Positions 6,236-13,420 of a DNA stretch of 24,082 nucleotides are shown in pieces. Both the position numbers and the translations under genes were made by a program. The stretch is from CAYYYJ01 sp964631205 (GTDB lineage: Archaea; Aenigmatarchaeota; Aenigmatarchaeia; QMZP01; JACQNV01): assembly GCA_964631205.1 (NCBI GenBank), contig CAZVWU010000011.1:1-24082 (forward strand). Reading direction: 5' to 3'. Below the pieces are notes generated by a model. It did no database searches. It had not been told where the DNA came from and worked only from the letters and a program-made list of their open reading frames with translations. Positions within the stretch are counted from its first letter, which is position 1; each line of letters begins with the position of its first letter.

Positions 6236-7864
6236 ATGGCAGAGCAGGTTAAATCTGCAGAAGAGCTGTCAAGGCAGCAGAGGGAGATCTCAATATCCGA
6301 ATTTTTCGAGAAGAACCGCCATCTTTTAGGTTATGACAACAAGATAAAGGCGCTGCTGATTATTGTGAAGGAAGGGGTGGACAATGCTTTGGATGCCTGT
6401 GAAGAGGCGAGGATATTGCCTGAGATTTTTGTGAAAGTTGAAGAGGCTGGAAAAGAAAAATACAAAGTTGTTATAAGGGATAATGGCCCTGGGATACTGA
6501 AAGATAAAATCCCAAAAATATTTGGAACTCTTCTGTACGGCAGCAAGTTCCATAGGCTGAGGCAGAGCAGGGGGGCGCAGGGTCTGGGAATCTCCTGCGC
6601 AGTCATGTATTCCCAGCTTACAACAGGCGAGCCGGTGGAGGTTCTTTCATCCACAGGGGACAGCGTGACACACAGATATAAAATGAAAATTGATGTGAAA
6701 AAAAATGAAGCTGTTGTGCTGGAGAGCGAGGACCTTAAAGGCGCAAAGTGGCATGGCACACAAATAACCTTTATCTGCGAAGGGATATACAGGGAGCACA
6801 AGCAGTCGGTTCTGGAATATATAAAACAAACAGCAATAGCAAACCCTTTTGCAAATGTGGTTTATGAATCGCCTACAGGCAGGATAGAGTTCAAGAGAAG
6901 CGCGAAAGATCTTCCGCCCGAGCCAAAACAGATACAGCCCCACATAAAAGGGGTGGAGATTGGTGTGATGACAAGGCTGCTTGAAGCAACAACAGCAAGA
7001 AGTTTGGAGTCCTTTTTTGTAATGGAGTTTACAAGGATGGGCAAGACAAGCGCAGAGGAGATCTGCAAGGCGGCAGGGCTTGACCCGAAGATTTCACCAA
7101 AAAGGGTGGAGGACAGGGATGTTGTAAAGATTGTGGAGGCGGTCAAAACCGTAAAGCTCCCAAATCCCCCAACTGACATATTGTCTCCGCTCGGGCAGGA
7201 ACTTGTGGAGGGCGGCCTTAAAAAGGAGCTCAGCCCTGATTTTGTTTCAGCAATTTCAAGGCCGCCTGCTGTTTACAGGGGATTTCCTTTTGTTATAGAG
7301 GTGGGGATTGCTTATGGCGGAGCCATACAGGAGCAGCAGGTCATGCGGTTTGCGAACAGGGTCCCTCTGCTTTATCAGCAGGGCGACTGCGCAATTACAA
7401 AATCTGCAACAACAGTTGACTGGAAAAGATACAATATTGAGGCAGACAAGCTTCCCATAGGGCCAGTTGTTTTGTTTATCCATATCTGTTCTGTTTGGGT
7501 TCCATTCACATCGGAATCGAAAGAGGCAGTCGCTTCATACCCGATAATAATAAAGGAAGTAAAGCTTGCCCTTCAGGAGGCAGCAAGGAAGCTGTCCTTA
7601 TACCTGTCAGGCATAAGAAAAGCCCAGTATCAGGCCGAGAGGATCAAGACATTCGAAAAGTATGCACAGGAGACAGCAAATGCAGTTGAGGAGCTTACAG
7701 GAGAGCCTGCAAAAAAAGTGAAGGAGCTTATAGAAAAGGTAGTTAAAGAAAAGGCAGGGGAAATAGAGGAAGAAGCAGTTGAACAAAAAGAAACTGAAAC
7801 AAAAAAGAAAAAAGAAGATGACGAAAATGTAAAAGAATACGGAGATATAGATGACCAAGAATAG
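6236..7864 (+). CDS. top6B: DNA topoisomerase VI subunit B
   Basis: This is the ATPase subunit of the type IIB topoisomerase, which passes one duplex through another to relax and decatenate DNA. GHKL ATPase motifs are clear. The Bergerat N-box is KEGVDNALDA (Asn about 50), the D-box is VIRDNGPGI (82-86) and the G-loop is RGAQGLGIS (112-120). An H2TH region (about 240-300) and a transducer domain follow. The catalytic switch lysine region TKSATTVDWKRYNIE lies near 387-401. The C-terminal about 40 residues are a highly charged Lys/Glu tail (KKKKEDDENVK). I chose the ATG at 6236 (542 aa) because GGGAGAGG precedes it by about 5 nt; a TTG at 6206 is in frame but less likely. The end overlaps the A-subunit frame by 14 nt. 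Confidence 0.95.
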   Translation: MAEQVKSAEELSRQQREISISEFFEKNRHLLGYDNKIKALLIIVKEGVDNALDACEEARILPEIFVKVEEAGKEKYKVVIRDNGPGILKDKIPKIFGTLLYGSKFHRLRQSRGAQGLGISCAVMYSQLTTGEPVEVLSSTGDSVTHRYKMKIDVKKNEAVVLESEDLKGAKWHGTQITFICEGIYREHKQSVLEYIKQTAIANPFANVVYESPTGRIEFKRSAKDLPPEPKQIQPHIKGVEIGVMTRLLEATTARSLESFFVMEFTRMGKTSAEEICKAAGLDPKISPKRVEDRDVVKIVEAVKTVKLPNPPTDILSPLGQELVEGGLKKELSPDFVSAISRPPAVYRGFPFVIEVGIAYGGAIQEQQVMRFANRVPLLYQQGDCAITKSATTVDWKRYNIEADKLPIGPVVLFIHICSVWVPFTSESKEAVASYPIIIKEVKLALQEAARKLSLYLSGIRKAQYQAERIKTFEKYAQETANAVEELTGEPAKKVKELIEKVVKEKAGEIEEEAVEQKETETKKKKEDDENVKEYGDIDDQE

Positions 7865-9008
7865 TTTATCTATTTCAATCTCTTTAATAATTAATCTTAT
7901 GGCAACAACAAGAGTTGAGGATCCGAGAGAAAATTTGAAGGACTTGGGTGGAGGGATAATCAAACAATTGCAAAAAATCCAGAATCCTGACATACAATTA
8001 CCTGTCAGGAGTTTGTCAAACATATTTTTTGATGACAAGACGAAGCTGATTACACTTGGCGACAAGGTTAGCCACAGAACTTACCTTAATGTAGCTCACA
8101 CGAGAAAGTTCATGCAGACATTGATGGTCGCAGCTGAGTGCAAAAAGCTTCTGGAACAAAAACAGCACACAACGACCTCGATCAGAGACCTTTATTATAT
8201 AATGAAAAGAACTCTCCCTGGAACAGAGGAAAACACTTTTGAAGAGCAGGAAGAGTCAGATCCTTTGCTAGAGGACATAGAAGTAGCGATGAACACATTG
8301 AGGGAAAATCTTCACTTGCATGCAGATCAAAAAGGATCTTTAGCAGGCCCACTAATTGTCAGAGAGCCAACTTTTAATACAGAGTCGGACTGCGCAAAAT
8401 CCGGCGCATCCGGATATGGTGTGCCGTCCATTTGCGAGCCGGATACTGTTGAGCTTGTTTCCACAGACGCAGATTTTGTTTTGGTTATAGAGAAGCAAGC
8501 AGTTTGGAATAGATTGAATGAGGATAGATTTTGGAAAAAACACAATTGCCTAATTCTGACAGGAAAAGGCCAGCCAGACAGAGGCACAAGGAGGATGATA
8601 AACAGACTGCATAAGGAGTTAAAACTACCAGTCTATGTAGTTACTGATGCCGATGCATGGGGATACTATATTTACTCTGTTATCAAACAGGGTTCGATAA
8701 ACCTTTCCTTTGTCTCAGACAGGCTAGGAACACCTGACGCAAAATTCATCGGCCTGACAACTCAGGATGTCGTACAATTCAACATACCAAAAAACGTAAC
8801 CATAAAACTCAACGAGGGTGACAAAAAAAGAATACAGGAATTGCTTAACTATATGTGGTTCAAGCCAAAGGAATGGCAGCACGAGCTGAAAAATATGCTG
8901 CAGGTTGGCTATAAACTGGAATTAGAATCTCTTTCCAACAAAGACATCCGATTTATCACAGAAAAATATCTGCCTGAGAAAATCTCAAAGAAAGATTTTT
9001 TGCCTTAA
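7851..9008 (+). CDS. top6A: DNA topoisomerase VI subunit A (Spo11-like)
   Basis: This subunit cleaves DNA through a tyrosine and bears the toprim metal site. The 5Y-CAP winged helix contains TSIRDLYYIMKRT; by alignment with Spo11 (DIFY) the second Tyr (116 in this frame) is the nucleophile. The toprim domain has VLVIEKQAVWNRL, with the conserved Glu, and VVTDADAWGYYIYS, with the DxD. The domain order and the PVRSLSNIFFDD stretch are typical. Two starts compete. The ATG at 7851 overlaps the B gene by 14 nt with GGAG 9 nt upstream, giving 385 aa. The ATG at 7899 gives 369 aa, which fits family length but has no ribosome site. The extra 16 residues (TKNSLSISISLIINL) are unlike the family. The A and B subunits form an A2B2 enzyme, and the overlap suggests coupled translation. 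Confidence 0.95.
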   Translation: MTKNSLSISISLIINLMATTRVEDPRENLKDLGGGIIKQLQKIQNPDIQLPVRSLSNIFFDDKTKLITLGDKVSHRTYLNVAHTRKFMQTLMVAAECKKLLEQKQHTTTSIRDLYYIMKRTLPGTEENTFEEQEESDPLLEDIEVAMNTLRENLHLHADQKGSLAGPLIVREPTFNTESDCAKSGASGYGVPSICEPDTVELVSTDADFVLVIEKQAVWNRLNEDRFWKKHNCLILTGKGQPDRGTRRMINRLHKELKLPVYVVTDADAWGYYIYSVIKQGSINLSFVSDRLGTPDAKFIGLTTQDVVQFNIPKNVTIKLNEGDKKRIQELLNYMWFKPKEWQHELKNMLQVGYKLELESLSNKDIRFITEKYLPEKISKKDFLP

Positions 9009-9010
9009 TA

Positions 9011-9067
9011 GCTATCCTTTTCTTTCGCGAAAGAAAAGTATACCGTACCCAAAAGAAAGGCATTTAC
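9011..9067 (+). repeat. Hairpin-plus-tail element, copy A
   Basis: A perfect 22-nt palindrome (9017-9038, arms CTTTTCTTTCG / CGAAAGAAAAG) begins 8 nt after the topoisomerase VI A stop. It is followed by TATACCGTACCCAAAAGAAA, GG and CATTTAC. The same layout, GCTA-hairpin-TACCGTACCCAAA-GAAA, occurs inside the tRNA T-loop intron (11166-11211). The tail alone recurs inverted at 5105-5127. T-rich DNA follows (9069-9078) and may end the topoisomerase transcript. The rest of the gap to 9195 holds nothing else that I recognise. Confidence 0.6.
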
Positions 9068-9195
9068 ATTTTTATTTTGTTTAAAAATTTCTCCAGATTA
9101 GTCGGTTTGCCTGAATAAGTAAAAAAACCCAACTAGCCTTTAAACAGGTGTTAAGATTTCAACTTTTTCTAAAACAAAACATTAAAAAAAGAAAA

Positions 9196-9582
9196 TCAGG
9201 TTTTTGCAAGATTCCAGACAGCCTTTAATGCAACAACCAAAGCTGCAGGCGCCACAAACACTGCGACGTTTCTAAACACAGAGCTCAGCACTGTTCCTAA
9301 AGTGGGGATCAAAGTGTCTACTACCTGAAGGTTTGCTGTGCCAGCCACACCCAATGCGATTGCAGCCACTAAAAAATGGGTTGTTTCGCTTTCTGTAATA
9401 TTCAATAGCCCTACAAGAAATCCCAAAACAACCAGGACTAGGGTGACTGTCCCTGCATATGCTGCGACTGCTCCAGAAGCTAAACCAGCAACAAAAGCTA
9501 TTAAAACTCCTACAACAAATGCCATGTTGCCTGCAACTTGCAGTTGAGATTTTTGCTTCTTTTTAAAAGGATTCAATGCCAT
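9196..9582 (-). CDS. Small integral membrane protein, 128 aa
   Basis: After a basic N-terminus (MALNPFKKKQKS) the protein is almost entirely hydrophobic, with four likely membrane segments (about 19-36, 42-61, 67-82 and 104-124). The basic start would lie in the cytoplasm. There are no charged catalytic residues, so an enzymatic role is unlikely. AAAGGAG at 9587-9593, four nt before the ATG, is a strong ribosome site. The upstream ASCH gene ends 18 nt before it, and a TATA-like CTATAAATAA overlaps that gene's stop, so the gene may have its own promoter as well as operon transcription. I do not recognise the family; such small membrane proteins are frequent in DPANN genomes. Confidence 0.75.
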   Translation of the reverse strand: MALNPFKKKQKSQLQVAGNMAFVVGVLIAFVAGLASGAVAAYAGTVTLVLVVLGFLVGLLNITESETTHFLVAAIALGVAGTANLQVVDTLIPTLGTVLSSVFRNVAVFVAPAALVVALKAVWNLAKT

Positions 9583-9600
9583 ACGTCTCCTTTAGTTTAT

Positions 9601-10026
9601 TTATAGTCCAGGCTGCTTATAAAGGGTTGTACCTTTATCAACTTCAAAAAACCCCAGTTGGCCTTTGAGTGGAACAAATGTTACCCTTTCAACTTTTTCC
9701 AAAATAAACCCGTATTTTTTCTTTCCAATCCAGCCAAATTCTTCCAGCCCTTCTTTCGAACCAAAGTGCTTGTCAGAATCCTTCAAATAATCCTCATCAG
9801 TCATATACTCTTTCACGCCAACTAAAACAGCTTTTCCAACTAAACAGCCTTTAACAAGTTTCTCAGGATCAAACCCAAATCTCTTGCAGGCCGCCAAAGA
9901 AACATTCATTCCAGCATGTATAAAAAATTCCCCCCTGAATTTCGTGTTCCACAGTCTTGACTCTATTGTTTTCTTTCCAAGCAAAATAAGCTCTGGATAA
10001 GGCTGTTTAAGGGAGAGGGCTTTCAT
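9601..10026 (-). CDS. ASCH-domain protein
   Basis: The sequence MKALSLKQPYPELILLGKKT followed by IESRLWNTKFRGEFFIHAG is the hallmark of the ASCH (PUA-like) fold. The family binds RNA and includes activities on modified nucleosides such as N4-acetylcytidine amidohydrolase. The basic loop KKTIESR and the central beta-strands (LVKGCLVGKAVLVGVKEYM) are intact; the C-terminus (KYGFILEKVERVTFVPLKGQLGFFEV) closes the barrel. It is 141 aa with the ATG at 10024-10026, the typical family start. An ATG at 10039-10041 would add five residues. The start lies one base after the stop of the surface-protein gene, so they are probably cotranscribed although their functions look unrelated. The substrate cannot be told from the sequence. 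Confidence 0.85.
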   Translation of the reverse strand: MKALSLKQPYPELILLGKKTIESRLWNTKFRGEFFIHAGMNVSLAACKRFGFDPEKLVKGCLVGKAVLVGVKEYMTDEDYLKDSDKHFGSKEGLEEFGWIGKKKYGFILEKVERVTFVPLKGQLGFFEVDKGTTLYKQPGL

Positions 10027-10027
10027 A

Positions 10028-10921
10028 TCAGCTTGTCGCATTCACCACCTCAAAGGTTGTGGACCCTGAGCCATCAAGATAGCCTGTTTTTGTGGCTTTG
10101 CCGGCAACAGTAAAAGTGCCGGGTTTGGAATTGCCTCCGATTAATTTTGTCCAGGAAAATTCGCCTGCTGAGTTTGTTGAGCCTGAGCTTTGCTGCTGTG
10201 TGCCGCTGGCATAAGTCATTGTCAATTCAACTGTAGCTGTTTCTATTGGCGATTGGGCTTCTGTAATTTTTGCAGTAATGGTCACTTCATTCCCCCTTAC
10301 TATTGTCTGGCTATTTGCCGCAACAGAAACTATTAACTGTTTTTGTTGGTTCTCTGTACACATCTGTGTCTCTGGAGGTTTGGTGTTTGCTGATCCGCAG
10401 TTGTTAGAGTCTGTGCATGTCCTGTTTTGCTCGCTGTTAAGGCAGGAAGACCAATAATCTGCGCAGGACCAGTTTTCAGCGCAAGTAGAGAGGGGGGATG
10501 GAACAGAGGTGGTGGAGGAAGAGGACGAGCCTGAAGAACCACCTGAAGAACCAGTAGACGGACTAGGCGGCTGATTGGATATTGTTTTAAGTTCATGGCC
10601 TTTGCAGTCTGGCTTGCAAGCAGTGCAGACACCTTCCTTGCATGAATTATTGCATGTGGCATTAAAGCCATCAGCGCAGGTTAATTTAGCTGATGGCGGG
10701 CAAGATACATTTTTGCATTTATCTATTGTTTCAACAGTCTGGTTGGCTGTATTTTCTTTTTGCGCAAAAGAACTTGGGGATGGTTTTGGGGTCTCGCCTT
10801 CTAATCTGCTCTCCTCTTTCAAAATTATATTTCCGCTGAAGGTTTTTGAGAAAAAATAGCCAATTAGAATACCTATGGATAAAATCAGTGCTATGATAAT
10901 AATACTGGCGAGCTTGGCCAT
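10028..10921 (-). CDS. Cysteine-rich anchored surface protein with TSP1-like and Ig-like parts
   Basis: Residues 5-28 are a hydrophobic signal anchor, followed by an exported region. A cysteine-rich module spans about 68-108 (CKNVSCPPSAKLTC, CNNSCKEG, CTACKPDC). A low-complexity Pro/Ser/Gly linker (about 115-145) leads to ENWSCADYWSSC-NRTC-C (about 150-192), which resembles a thrombospondin type-1 repeat with the W-S-C / W-S-C pattern. The C-terminal about 95 residues (VSVAANSQTIVRGNEVTITA to the end) look like one bacterial Ig-like domain. Twelve or more cysteines imply disulfides outside the cell. I recall similar modules in Woesearchaeota and Pacearchaeota proteins, with unknown ligand. 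The start is supported by a TATA box about 26 nt upstream, giving a leaderless transcript. Confidence 0.8.
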   Translation of the reverse strand: MAKLASIIIIALILSIGILIGYFFSKTFSGNIILKEESRLEGETPKPSPSSFAQKENTANQTVETIDKCKNVSCPPSAKLTCADGFNATCNNSCKEGVCTACKPDCKGHELKTISNQPPSPSTGSSGGSSGSSSSSTTSVPSPLSTCAENWSCADYWSSCLNSEQNRTCTDSNNCGSANTKPPETQMCTENQQKQLIVSVAANSQTIVRGNEVTITAKITEAQSPIETATVELTMTYASGTQQQSSGSTNSAGEFSWTKLIGGNSKPGTFTVAGKATKTGYLDGSGSTTFEVVNATS

Positions 10922-10935
10922 AAATAGCTTTTAAT

Positions 10936-10950
10936 AGTAATATATAAAAA
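10936..10950. promoter_or_regulatory. Shared divergent TATA box of tRNA-Arg and surface protein
   Basis: AGTAATATATAAAAA lies about 25 nt before the tRNA 5' end (10970) on the plus strand. On the minus strand TTTTTATATATTA lies about 26 nt before the ATG at 10921. One A/T block thus appears to serve both directions. Confidence 0.5.
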
Positions 10951-10984
10951 TACAGAATATCCAGTAAGTGGGCCCGTAGCTCAG

Positions 10985-11081
10985 CACCTCTTTCTTAGAG
11001 GGATGACATAGGTCTGGATAAATAGTTTAGGACATATGTCAGCCTAAATCGAAAGAGCTGCACCAGAAAGAAAGTGAGCAG
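10985..11081 (+). other. tRNA D-loop intron (15/16), 97 nt
   Basis: Exon GCTC (10979-10982) pairs with intron GAGC (11076-11079) as a 4-bp central helix. It is flanked by 3-nt bulges AGC (10983-10985) and AGT (11080-11082), cut AG|C and AG|T. Flanking helices are short, so this is a relaxed bulge-helix-bulge. Inside are a CCTCT/AGAGG hairpin (10987-11001) and a TGACATA/TATGTCA stem-loop. Removing it gives exactly the expected D-arm. Confidence 0.6.
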
Positions 11082-11105
11082 TTTGGACAGAGCGTCGGTT
11101 TCCTA

Positions 11106-11142
11106 AATATAGAGTTCTTTAAAACCGACAGTATGTAGGGAA
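11106..11142 (+). other. tRNA anticodon-loop intron (about 37/38), 37 nt
   Basis: The loop bases TTCCTA (11100-11105) can pair with TAGGGA (11136-11141), with an AG bulge before ACCGC. The boundaries are uncertain by one or two bases, and a strict 3-nt/3-nt bulge-helix-bulge is not seen. A rival 8-bp helix, GTCGGTTT (11094-11101) with AAACCGAC (11122-11129), overlaps it. Confidence 0.4.
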
Positions 11143-11164
11143 GACCGCAGGTCGCAGGTTCAAA

Positions 11165-11239
11165 TGCTAGCCTTTCTTTCGAAAGAAAGGCTACCGTACC
11201 CAAAGAAACAGTTTACTAATATAAATGGGTAGATGGAAA
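11165..11239 (+). other. tRNA T-loop intron (59/60), 75 nt
   Basis: A near-canonical bulge-helix-bulge is visible. The outer helix is the T-stem GCAGG/CCTGC. The central 4-bp helix is TTCA (11159-11162) with TGGA (11234-11237), including one G-U. The bulges are AAT (11163-11165) and AAT (11238-11240), both cut AA|T. Beyond a G-A mismatch the intron helix CTA/TAG (11167-11169 with 11230-11232) continues. Splicing restores the loop TTCAAAT. The intron holds hairpin-plus-tail copy B. Confidence 0.7.
11166..11211 (+). repeat. Hairpin-plus-tail element, copy B, inside the T-loop intron
   Basis: A perfect 26-nt palindrome (11168-11193, arms TAGCCTTTCTTTC and GAAAGAAAGGCTA) is followed by CCGTACCCAAAGAAA. 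It matches copy A (9011-9067) from GCTA through the tail, differing mainly in stem length and the central bases. Confidence 0.6.
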
Positions 11240-11339
11240 TCCTGCCGGGTCCGCTTAACTTCGGTAAAGGCAGCCTGATTAAAACTTATAAAGAAGGAAG
11301 AGAAATAATTAGTTGATTGAAATTTGAAAGGGGATGGAA

Positions 11340-12098
11340 ATGGGAAGGATCATAACTGTTGCTTCTGGAAAAGGCGGTGCAGGAAAGACCACCTTCGTAT
11401 GCAATCTGGCTGCTACCATGGCAAGATTAGGCAAGGATGTTGTGGCAGTCGACGCTAATCTTACAACTCCAAATCTAGGCGTTCACCTAGGAATACCTCT
11501 ATACCCTGTAACCCTACAAGACGTCCTAGCAGGCGAAGCAAAGCTAAAAGAGGCAATTTATTCAGATAAATCAGGGATAAAAGTTATACCGGCAGACATG
11601 TCAATAACAAGGCTGTCGAAAACAAGTGCGAATGAGCTTGTGAATGTTCTGTATAAACTCGCTGACGGGTTTGATTTTGTGCTGGTGGATTCGGCTGCTG
11701 GCCTTGGGAAGGAGGCAGTAACAGCAGTTGAAGCAGCAGACGAGCTGATTACTATAACCAACCCTGAAATGCCTGCTCTTGTTGATGCATTAAAATTAGT
11801 GAAAATAACAGACAAGCTAGAAACAACAAATCTGGGGGTAGTTCTTAATAAGGTAAGGCGGGACAGGAACGAATTGAACCAGAGAGAGGTCACGGAATTC
11901 TTGGGGATGAATATTCTCGGGACAATCCCAGATGATCATAATATGAGGAAGGCCCTTCTAGTAAAACAGCCTTTAGTCACTTACAAGCCAAGATCGCGTG
12001 CAGTAAAAGGTTACAGGTCGATTGCGGCCTCCCTCGCAGGGATCCCTGTGAAAAAACAGGCGAAATTCATCTCTGTTCTGAGCTGGTTGAGAAGGTAA
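11340..12098 (+). CDS. minD: MinD/ParA-family ATPase
   Basis: The deviant Walker A motif SGKGGAGKTT lies at residues 8-17. It is followed by VDANLTTPNLGVHLG (switch I/Walker A' region) and FVLVDSAAGLG (Walker B/switch II). The C-terminus contains LVTYKPRSRAVKGYRSIAASL, as in archaeal MinD homologues. There is no clear amphipathic membrane-targeting helix, though the last residues (AKFISVLSWLRR) are basic and hydrophobic. Family members position proteins or partition DNA; the exact cargo is unknown here. I chose the ATG at 11340 (252 aa), with AAGGGG upstream; the ATG at 11334 directly abuts that sequence. A TATA-like CTTATAAAG lies at 11285-11293. The gene is alone, between the tRNA and metK. 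Archaea often carry several MinD paralogues, so the symbol is generic. Confidence 0.85.
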   Translation: MGRIITVASGKGGAGKTTFVCNLAATMARLGKDVVAVDANLTTPNLGVHLGIPLYPVTLQDVLAGEAKLKEAIYSDKSGIKVIPADMSITRLSKTSANELVNVLYKLADGFDFVLVDSAAGLGKEAVTAVEAADELITITNPEMPALVDALKLVKITDKLETTNLGVVLNKVRRDRNELNQREVTEFLGMNILGTIPDDHNMRKALLVKQPLVTYKPRSRAVKGYRSIAASLAGIPVKKQAKFISVLSWLRR

Positions 12099-12166
12099 TA
12101 TGGGGAAATCAATAAAACCCCTTTTCTTAACAACATCTTAATATTCCTTTCAGTAGGTGCTTATAA

Positions 12167-13420
12167 ATGAAATCCTTTTTCACTTCTGAAGCTGTCTCTC
12201 CCGGGCATCCTGACAAAATCTGCGACCAGATTTCCGACGCAATAGTCGACGCTTCTCTTGACGGCGATATAAATTCTAGGGTCGCTGTTGAGACTGGGGT
12301 CAAGGCCGGGATTTTTGACAATAAAAAATATTCGCCTTTAATAAAGCTTTTTGGGCTGGAAAAGGCAAAACAAATTGAAAAGCATGGCGCTGTCGTGCTG
12401 CTAGGAGAGATAACAACGGCTGCTGAATTTGATCCAGAGGAAATTGTAAGTAAGGTAGTAAAAGAAATAGGTTATTTCGAAGGCGATGGCTTTGACCCAG
12501 GCTGTTTTGTTATACCACTCTTAGGGAAGCAATCAGCTGACATAGCCCAGGGAGTTAACAAAGGCGACTTGGATCTTCAGGGGGCAGGAGACCAGGGCCT
12601 AATGTTTGGATATGCAACAAACGAAACTTCTTCTTACATGCCATTGCCCATTGACCTCGCGCACAAACTTATAATGCGTCTAGACGAGACTCGGAAAAAA
12701 GGTATACTGCCTTGGCTAAGGCCCGATGCTAAATCACAGGTCACTGTCATGTATGAAAATAACAAGCCTGTCAAAGTAACGCACGTTGTAATAGCTGCAC
12801 AACACTTGGATTCTGTAAAGGACTCAGAAATACAGGCCGGGATAGTAGAAGAGGTTGTGAAAAAGATCATACCAGATAATTTCTTGGACAGGGACACCAA
12901 ATACCATATAAACGGAACAGGAAGGTTTGTCATCGGCGGGCCTGCCGGGGACAGCGGTGTGACAGGCAGAAAGATAATAGTCGATACTTATGGGGGAATG
13001 GGAAGGCACGGAGGCGGAGCATTTTCTGGAAAAGATCCTTCAAAGGTTGACAGATCAGCTACGTATGCTTGCAGATGGGCAGCAAAAAACGTTGTTGCAG
13101 CAGGCCTCGCAGAGAGGTGCGAAATCCAGATTTCTTATGTTATTGGAAAACCAGACCCCTTGTCTATAAGGGTTGACACATTCGGAACAGCTAAAATTCC
13201 AGACAGCGAGATCGCAGAAAAAGTAAAATCTTCCTTCCCTTGGAAACCTGGAAGAATAATAGAAAGGCTAGAGCTTGTAGGCCCAAACAAACCAGTCTAC
13301 AAAGAGACAGCTAAGTATGGGCATTTTGGCAGAGACGGGTTTAGTTGGGAAAAAATAGATGTTGCTCAGATATTAAATCCTAATTCTATGTATCCTCCGA
13401 TTAGCCTTTACCAAATCTGA
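12167..13420 (+). CDS. metK: Bacterial-type S-adenosylmethionine synthetase
   Basis: MetK makes S-adenosylmethionine from methionine and ATP. The sequence is of bacterial/eukaryotic type, not the archaeal AMAT family. It has SPGHPDKICDQISDAIVDA (11-29), GAGDQGLMFGYATNET (139-154), FVIGGPAGDSGVTGRK (254-269) with IVDTYGG, and GGGAFSGKDPSKVDRSA (282-298). The active-site His14, Asp16 and Lys17 are present. At 417 aa it is longer than the about 384 aa usual in bacteria. Part of the excess is an insertion of about 25 residues near 50-75 (around IFDNKKYSPLIKLFGLEKAK) between the VETGVKAG strand and LLGEITT. GGTG lies 7 nt before the ATG, and a TATA-like TTAATATT at 12138-12145. The last 20 bases overlap the end of the opposite-strand membrane gene. 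Confidence 0.95.
   Translation: MKSFFTSEAVSPGHPDKICDQISDAIVDASLDGDINSRVAVETGVKAGIFDNKKYSPLIKLFGLEKAKQIEKHGAVVLLGEITTAAEFDPEEIVSKVVKEIGYFEGDGFDPGCFVIPLLGKQSADIAQGVNKGDLDLQGAGDQGLMFGYATNETSSYMPLPIDLAHKLIMRLDETRKKGILPWLRPDAKSQVTVMYENNKPVKVTHVVIAAQHLDSVKDSEIQAGIVEEVVKKIIPDNFLDRDTKYHINGTGRFVIGGPAGDSGVTGRKIIVDTYGGMGRHGGGAFSGKDPSKVDRSATYACRWAAKNVVAAGLAERCEIQISYVIGKPDPLSIRVDTFGTAKIPDSEIAEKVKSSFPWKPGRIIERLELVGPNKPVYKETAKYGHFGRDGFSWEKIDVAQILNPNSMYPPISLYQI

Larger units (their letters stand above)
10970..11253 (+). tRNA. tRNA-Arg(CCT) interrupted by three introns
   Basis: Exon pieces spread over 284 nt assemble into a normal 75-nt class I tRNA. The acceptor GGGCCCG (10970-10976) pairs with CGGGTCC (11246-11252), with one G-U pair and discriminator G11253; no CCA is encoded. 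The D-arm is GCTC / GAGC (10979-10982 with 11090-11093) and its loop reads AGTTTGGACA, giving the Arg identity base A20. The T-arm is GCAGG-TTCAAAT-CCTGC. The anticodon stem is TCGGT (11095-11099) with loop TTCCTAA, so the anticodon is CCT. Its 3' strand is ACCGC (11144-11148) followed by the 5-nt variable loop AGGTC; this leaves a T27-C43 mismatch. An alternative strand ACCGA (11124-11128) pairs perfectly but then needs a fourth interruption. Introns fall at 15/16, near 37/38 and at 59/60. Assembly is by eye. Confidence 0.75.

Noticed and set aside
11166..11211. Palindrome as a simple rho-independent-type terminator of the tRNA
   Set aside because: It lies before the 3' half of the tRNA and within a bulge-helix-bulge intron; termination there would destroy the tRNA.
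10970..11253. Gly(TCC) reading of the anticodon loop, or a Leu(TAA) class II tRNA
   Set aside because: Gly would need a shifted stem and does not fit discriminator G with A20. Leu would need a different D-arm and a true long variable arm. Arg(CCT) fits all arms.
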